Positions 23,127 through 26,216 of a stretch of 26,216 bases of DNA are shown here, piece by piece. The stretch covers positions 1 to 26,216 of the forward strand of contig JBLMZW010000256.1 of the NCBI GenBank assembly GCA_050259035.1. Direction: 5' to 3'. The DNA comes from JBLMZW01 sp050259035 (lineage in GTDB: Bacteria > Bacillota > Syntrophomonadia > Syntrophomonadales > DTU052). Under the pieces are notes generated by a model. The model had not been told where the DNA came from. It was given only the letters and a program-made list of their open reading frames with translations, and searched no databases. Positions within the stretch are counted from its first letter, which is position 1; the number at the start of each line of letters is the position of its first letter. A program made the position numbers and the translations under genes.

Positions 23127-24236
23127 TTAACAATGAAGATACTTTCTTACTATGTCTTGAATCCGCAGTGATGCCCGTCCATCACCGTAGGGATTGGTGG
23201 CCTTTGCCATCCGGTCGTACTCCTGCGTATCTGATAAAAGCAGAGAAGCGGTTTCTCTCAATAATTGGCGTGAAGTCCCTACCACCTTAACAGTTCCTGC
23301 GTCTACAGCTTCCGGCCTTTCAGTCGTATCCCGCAGTACCAGAACCGGTTTCCCTAATGAAGGAGCCTCTTCCTGAAGTCCGCCGGAGTCGGTAAGCACC
23401 AGGTGGGAACAGGCCATCAGGTTGGCAAAATCCGCGTATTCTATTGGTTCGGTCAGGATTATCCGCGGATGATTTCCCAGTAATTCAATCGCCAGGTCCC
23501 TTACCGCCGGATTCATATGCACGGGAAATACCATCTCCGTATCCGGAAAAGCCTCCAGGATATCAAGAAAACCCAGGTATACCTGGCGCATTTTCTCTCC
23601 CAGGTTCTCGCGCCGATGGGTAGTCACCAGAAGTATTCTCTTTGAGAAGTCAACCTTCTCCAGTTCCGGGCCGAAGCGGTGGTTGGGGTTTACCGTCTGC
23701 AAGAGGGCGTCTATGACTGTATTGCCGGTTACCCATATCTTATCTTCCGCAACCGACTCGGCAATCAGGTTATCACGGGCCCGGGCGGTGGGAGCGAAAT
23801 GAAGATCGGTCAGCTGCCCGGTAAGAGTACGGTTAATTTCTTCGGGGAAGGGACTGTATTTATTGTGGGTTCTTAACCCGGCTTCTACATGGCCTACCGG
23901 TATTTGCAGGTAATAGGCCGAGAGAGCTCCCAGAAAAGTCGTACTGGTATCTCCATGCACCAGTACCAGGTCAGGTTTTTCTTCAATTAAAACATTTTTA
24001 AAGCCCTGCAGGACCCCTACGGCAATATCGAACAAATCCTGCCGGTGTTTCATAATATCCAAATCATATTGCGGCACTATATTAAAAAGTTCTAAAACCT
24101 GATCAAGCATCTCCCGGTGCTGTGCGGTAACGCAGACCACCGTTTCCATAGTATCCACTTCTTTTAATACCTTAACCACCGGAGCCATCTTAATAGCCTC
24201 CGGTCTAGTTCCAAACACAATAAGAACCTTTTTCAT
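23127..24236 (-). CDS. wecB: UDP-N-acetylglucosamine 2-epimerase (non-hydrolysing)
   Basis: Converts UDP-GlcNAc to UDP-ManNAc in the cytosol, a precursor for wall teichoic acid linkage units, secondary wall polymers or exopolysaccharide (called MnaA in Bacillus). The 369-aa product has the N-terminal VFGTRPEAIKMAPV, the GDTSTTFLGALSAYYL and GHVEAGLRTHNKYSPFPEE blocks, VTTHRRENLG, and the C-terminal TDSGGLQEEAPSLGKPVLVL followed by RDTTERPEA. The length is normal (365-380 aa). AGGAG seven bases before ATG supports the start. B. subtilis has mnaA in the neighbourhood of degSU, so its presence here is part of the conserved gene order. Confidence 0.96.
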   Translation of the reverse strand: MKKVLIVFGTRPEAIKMAPVVKVLKEVDTMETVVCVTAQHREMLDQVLELFNIVPQYDLDIMKHRQDLFDIAVGVLQGFKNVLIEEKPDLVLVHGDTSTTFLGALSAYYLQIPVGHVEAGLRTHNKYSPFPEEINRTLTGQLTDLHFAPTARARDNLIAESVAEDKIWVTGNTVIDALLQTVNPNHRFGPELEKVDFSKRILLVTTHRRENLGEKMRQVYLGFLDILEAFPDTEMVFPVHMNPAVRDLAIELLGNHPRIILTEPIEYADFANLMACSHLVLTDSGGLQEEAPSLGKPVLVLRDTTERPEAVDAGTVKVVGTSRQLLRETASLLLSDTQEYDRMAKATNPYGDGRASLRIQDIVRKYLHC

Positions 24237-24321
24237 GGGTCAACTCCTAACCTGCAATTCTGTTAACATGATAAACCAGCGAAGCAAAATATGCCAGCGG
24301 CCATGAGGGGGGAAATTGCTG

Positions 24322-24356
24322 ACTCACGTCTCACCTTTAACCTTTCACATTTTACG
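24322..24356. repeat. Intergenic repeat, copy 2 (single arm)
   Basis: A stretch with the same word pattern as the repeat at 13324-13397 (ACGTCTCACCTTTAACC, TTTCACATTTTACG) lies between wecB and the Ig-like protein gene, ending three bases before the latter's stop codon. I see no second arm within 60 bases, so it may be a decayed or half copy. The 123-base gap otherwise holds nothing I can name. Confidence 0.5.
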
Positions 24357-24359
24357 AAC

Positions 24360-25409
24360 CTATAAAGTCGCTGTGAATTGAATGGTGAAATCATTTTGGA
24401 CGTCCAATTTGACATCGTCCTTAACAGCCTTCGCGGGAATAGACAGGGAGTAGACATGACCTTCCAGAAGTGTTTTTCTCGGAACTACAAACAGGTTATA
24501 GCCATCAATGGTTGCTTTCAAGGATACCTTTTTCCCAATAGTAGTATCCATCAGGGTGATTCGGCTGAAACGACTGCCCTTAAAAACCGGTTCATTAAAA
24601 GTGATATTCATTACCGGACTGTTGCAGCTTAAACTGCCCCCGTTCTCAGGAACGGAATTGGCCACCCCGGGAGGGTGAGGCGCTTCAGTTGTGAAGCTGC
24701 TTATACAATCATGATTCATTACCGATTCGTCGGTTGTCGTTTTAAATGCATTGGCCGGTATATTAAGACTGTAGGTAGTAGTGAATCCCAGCGGTTTGCG
24801 TGGCTGCAGGGAAAACGTAGTGCCATCCAGGACCTGGCGGCAAGAAACCTTTTTTCCGTTTCCATCAGTCAGTCTTATTTTGGAATAGCCTTTCCCTTTT
24901 TTCAAAACGCAGCTATAGCTGGCAACAATTGAAGTCTTGACTGATATATTCTGACTGCTGTTGTCAGGGACAATACTGGGTGAGTTATCTACTTGAAACG
25001 TATCTTCTACCATAGTTCCGCAGCTGGCTCGTACTGTATATGAGCCATCCTGGAATTCCGCAGTAACCGGCAACGCCGCATTAAACTGTCCATTAGCACT
25101 GCTTACCAGTTGCCAAACTCTAACCGGCTGATCACTATATATTACAACCATTCCTATATCACAGCCTTCGGCTGGCTGTCCATTCATACTGACCATACCT
25201 GTTATATTTACCACGTCACCCGAACGGTAGCATCTGCTTCCATCAGATCGAGCAGCAGAGACAGTCACAGTATAATCGGCGGCCCTGGTCACCGCATACC
25301 TGTATAATGAATTATCCAATAATAAAATCTGACCAAGGGCCAAAAGCACGGTTATAACTGAAACTAACAGCGGTTTTATATGTATACGTCTTTTTGTCAA
25401 GATCTTCAC
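24360..25409 (-). CDS. Exported or membrane-anchored protein with two SbsA Ig-like (Big_5) domains
   Basis: A 349-aa surface protein. The N-terminus is basic (KILTKRRIHIK), then a hydrophobic segment (about 13-32), signal or anchor. Residues 45-140 form a beta-rich domain like MG2/carboxypeptidase-regulatory folds (SGDVVNITGMVSMNGQPAEG). Two Big_5/SbsA-type Ig-like domains follow (about 145-240 and 245-349), each with the pattern F..P...GS.FS.I.L.D...K.VS and ending Y.L.IPA.A.K. No enzyme motif is present. The start is GTG (25407-25409) with only a weak AGGCG site. It is clearly homologous to the next protein upstream, so the pair arose by tandem duplication. Role unknown; surface adhesion or wall binding is plausible. 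Confidence 0.75.
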   Translation of the reverse strand: MKILTKRRIHIKPLLVSVITVLLALGQILLLDNSLYRYAVTRAADYTVTVSAARSDGSRCYRSGDVVNITGMVSMNGQPAEGCDIGMVVIYSDQPVRVWQLVSSANGQFNAALPVTAEFQDGSYTVRASCGTMVEDTFQVDNSPSIVPDNSSQNISVKTSIVASYSCVLKKGKGYSKIRLTDGNGKKVSCRQVLDGTTFSLQPRKPLGFTTTYSLNIPANAFKTTTDESVMNHDCISSFTTEAPHPPGVANSVPENGGSLSCNSPVMNITFNEPVFKGSRFSRITLMDTTIGKKVSLKATIDGYNLFVVPRKTLLEGHVYSLSIPAKAVKDDVKLDVQNDFTIQFTATL

Positions 25410-25428
25410 TACTTTCGCCTATTGTATT

Positions 25429-25457
25429 CTTATAATAATGTAATTCGACTTTGTCCT
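25429..25457 (-). promoter_or_regulatory. Candidate promoter of the Ig-like protein gene
   Basis: On the minus strand AGGACA (25452-25457), 17 bases, TATAAG (25429-25434). The -10 matches five of six, the -35 four of six, with ideal spacing. It lies after the terminator of the upstream paralog, where a new promoter is expected, about 20 bases before the GTG start. No other signal is seen in the 210-base gap. Confidence 0.4.
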
Positions 25458-25555
25458 ATGGAAATCCTCGTCTCAGACTGCCGATTCAACGGTGGTAACT
25501 TTTTATTAAAAGTCGCTCTCCATTAGAGAATTGAACATCCTGTTCTGAGCAAATT

Positions 25556-25588
25556 GAAAAAAATAAGGCGGAAGTATAGCTTCCGCCC
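25556..25588 (-). terminator. Terminator after the edge-cut Ig-like gene
   Basis: Perfect eight-bp stem GGCGGAAG / CTTCCGCC (25567-25574 and 25580-25587), five-base loop, followed on the minus strand by TTATTTTTTT. A strong intrinsic terminator 32 bases after the stop codon of the Ig-like gene at the right edge, separating it from its paralog. Confidence 0.93.
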
Positions 25589-25619
25589 TATATATTTTGT
25601 TTTAAACCTTATTTTTACC

Positions 25620-26216
25620 CTAATGCTCTACCACTGTAAAAGTTATCACATAATCGGCGGTCATATTCAGTCTGACATCGTCTTTTACTGCCCCTGCCGG
25701 CACCGTGAGGGTATAGGTTCTTCCAGCCACTAGTGCGCTTTTGGGGGTAACAACCAGGTTTGTCTCCAAAACCTTGTTAAGGCTAACCTTCTTAAGGGTA
25801 GTGTTGTCTATCAGGGTAATACGGCTGAACTTACTGCCTTTCACCACCGGTTCTGTAAATGACACTGTTATAGTTGGCAAGGTCAAGACTTCTCCGTCAT
25901 CAGCGGGCGTACTTGATGACACCGCCGGTGGATGCGGAGGTTCGGTGGTAAAGTTGATACTATACTCAGCGGCCAGTGGCTGGTTAGAACTTAGATTCGC
26001 AACTGAGCCTGCCGGCAAGACCAGTGTGTACTGAGAACTGAACAAGCCAAGGTATCTCCTGGGATCCACCGTCAAGGTATTGCCCACGATCGTAAGAGTG
26101 GATGATACCTTTTTGCCGTTTATATCACTCAGTTTAATCTTAGAAAAATACCTACCCTTTTTCGCCGCCGCACTGAAGGTTATGGTTATAGTTTTGTGAA
26201 CCGATATATTGTCGGC
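25620..26216 (-). CDS. SbsA Ig-like domain protein, 5' end outside the window
   Basis: The reading frame is open from the right edge to the TAA at 25620, giving the last 198 residues of a longer protein. It begins in an Ig-like domain (ADNISVHKTITITF, then KKGRYFSKIKLSDINGKKVS) and contains a second one (FTEPVVKGSKFSRITLIDNT to VPAGAVKDDVRLNM). Both domains align along their whole length with residues about 150-349 of the protein at 24360-25409, sharing blocks such as TEPPHPP versus TEAPHPP and KVVE-type final strands. The GTG at 26085-26087 is not a convincing start because homology continues upstream of it. Probably exported, like its paralog. Confidence 0.8.
   Translation of the reverse strand, partial: ADNISVHKTITITFSAAAKKGRYFSKIKLSDINGKKVSSTLTIVGNTLTVDPRRYLGLFSSQYTLVLPAGSVANLSSNQPLAAEYSINFTTEPPHPPAVSSSTPADDGEVLTLPTITVSFTEPVVKGSKFSRITLIDNTTLKKVSLNKVLETNLVVTPKSALVAGRTYTLTVPAGAVKDDVRLNMTADYVITFTVVEH

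Noticed and set aside
24263..24457. 64-codon frame on the minus strand overlapping the 3' end of the Ig-like gene
   Set aside because: Out of frame with the supported gene, runs through the intergenic repeat, no ribosome site.
1..26216. CRISPR array, tRNA/rRNA genes, insertion sequences, prophage genes
   Set aside because: I looked for regularly spaced repeats, cloverleaf-like CCA ends, transposase motifs and phage-like genes and saw none; the region is ordinary chromosomal sequence in conserved order.

Overview
All 26 protein-coding genes I can support lie on the minus strand, so the window reads from its right end to its left end. Gene content and order point to a monoderm, flagellated Firmicute of the clostridial side, in the broad Peptococcaceae/Syntrophomonadaceae range (an inference). 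The reasons are the block degS-degU ... comFA-comFC-yvyF-flgM-flgN-flgK-flgL-DUF6470-fliW-csrA, which is the Bacillus subtilis gene order, strong GGAGG-type ribosome binding sites, and a Tad pilus locus without an outer-membrane secretin.

Layout in the direction of transcription. (1) 26216-24360: two tandem paralogous surface proteins with SbsA-type Ig-like domains; the first is cut by the window edge and ends at a strong terminator. (2) 24236-20872: sugar and envelope genes, wecB/mnaA (UDP-GlcNAc 2-epimerase), a YetF/DUF421 membrane protein and a phosphohexomutase. (3) 20662-18855: a degS-degU two-component pair. (4) 18789-11420: a small unknown membrane-anchored protein, then a compact Tad/Flp pilus locus: two Flp pilins, terminator-like hairpin, structured leader, prepilin peptidase CpaA, TadE, CpaB, CpaE (receiver plus ParA-like ATPase), TadA/CpaF ATPase, TadB, TadC. 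(5) 11377-7758: a DUF192 protein, comFA, comFC, yvyF. (6) 7622-150: late flagellar genes flgM, flgN, flgK, flgL, DUF6470, fliW, csrA, followed by a terminator and a likely sigma-D promoter and leader for the next gene, probably flagellin (hag), just outside the window.

The genes fit a motility-versus-attachment module. DegSU is a classical switch between motility and multicellular states. FlgM holds sigma-D until the hook is complete, FlgN chaperones the junction proteins FlgK and FlgL, and FliW and CsrA couple flagellin level to flagellin translation. The Tad pilus, a gliding or attachment organelle, sits between degSU and the competence/flagellar operon.

Most notable observations: FlgL (about 937 aa) and FlgK (749 aa) are greatly enlarged by a shared exported module; ComFA has lost both the Walker A lysine and the motif VI arginine; a long inverted repeat forms a structured leader ahead of cpaA; a hairpin covers the ribosome binding site of the unknown 99-aa gene; and a dispersed intergenic repeat occurs at two sites. 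I saw no rRNA, tRNA, CRISPR array or transposase. No gene-free stretch exceeds 300 bases; the longest (about 190-240 bases, at 10815-11053, 17702-17940, 20663-20871 and 25410-25619) are described in the entries.
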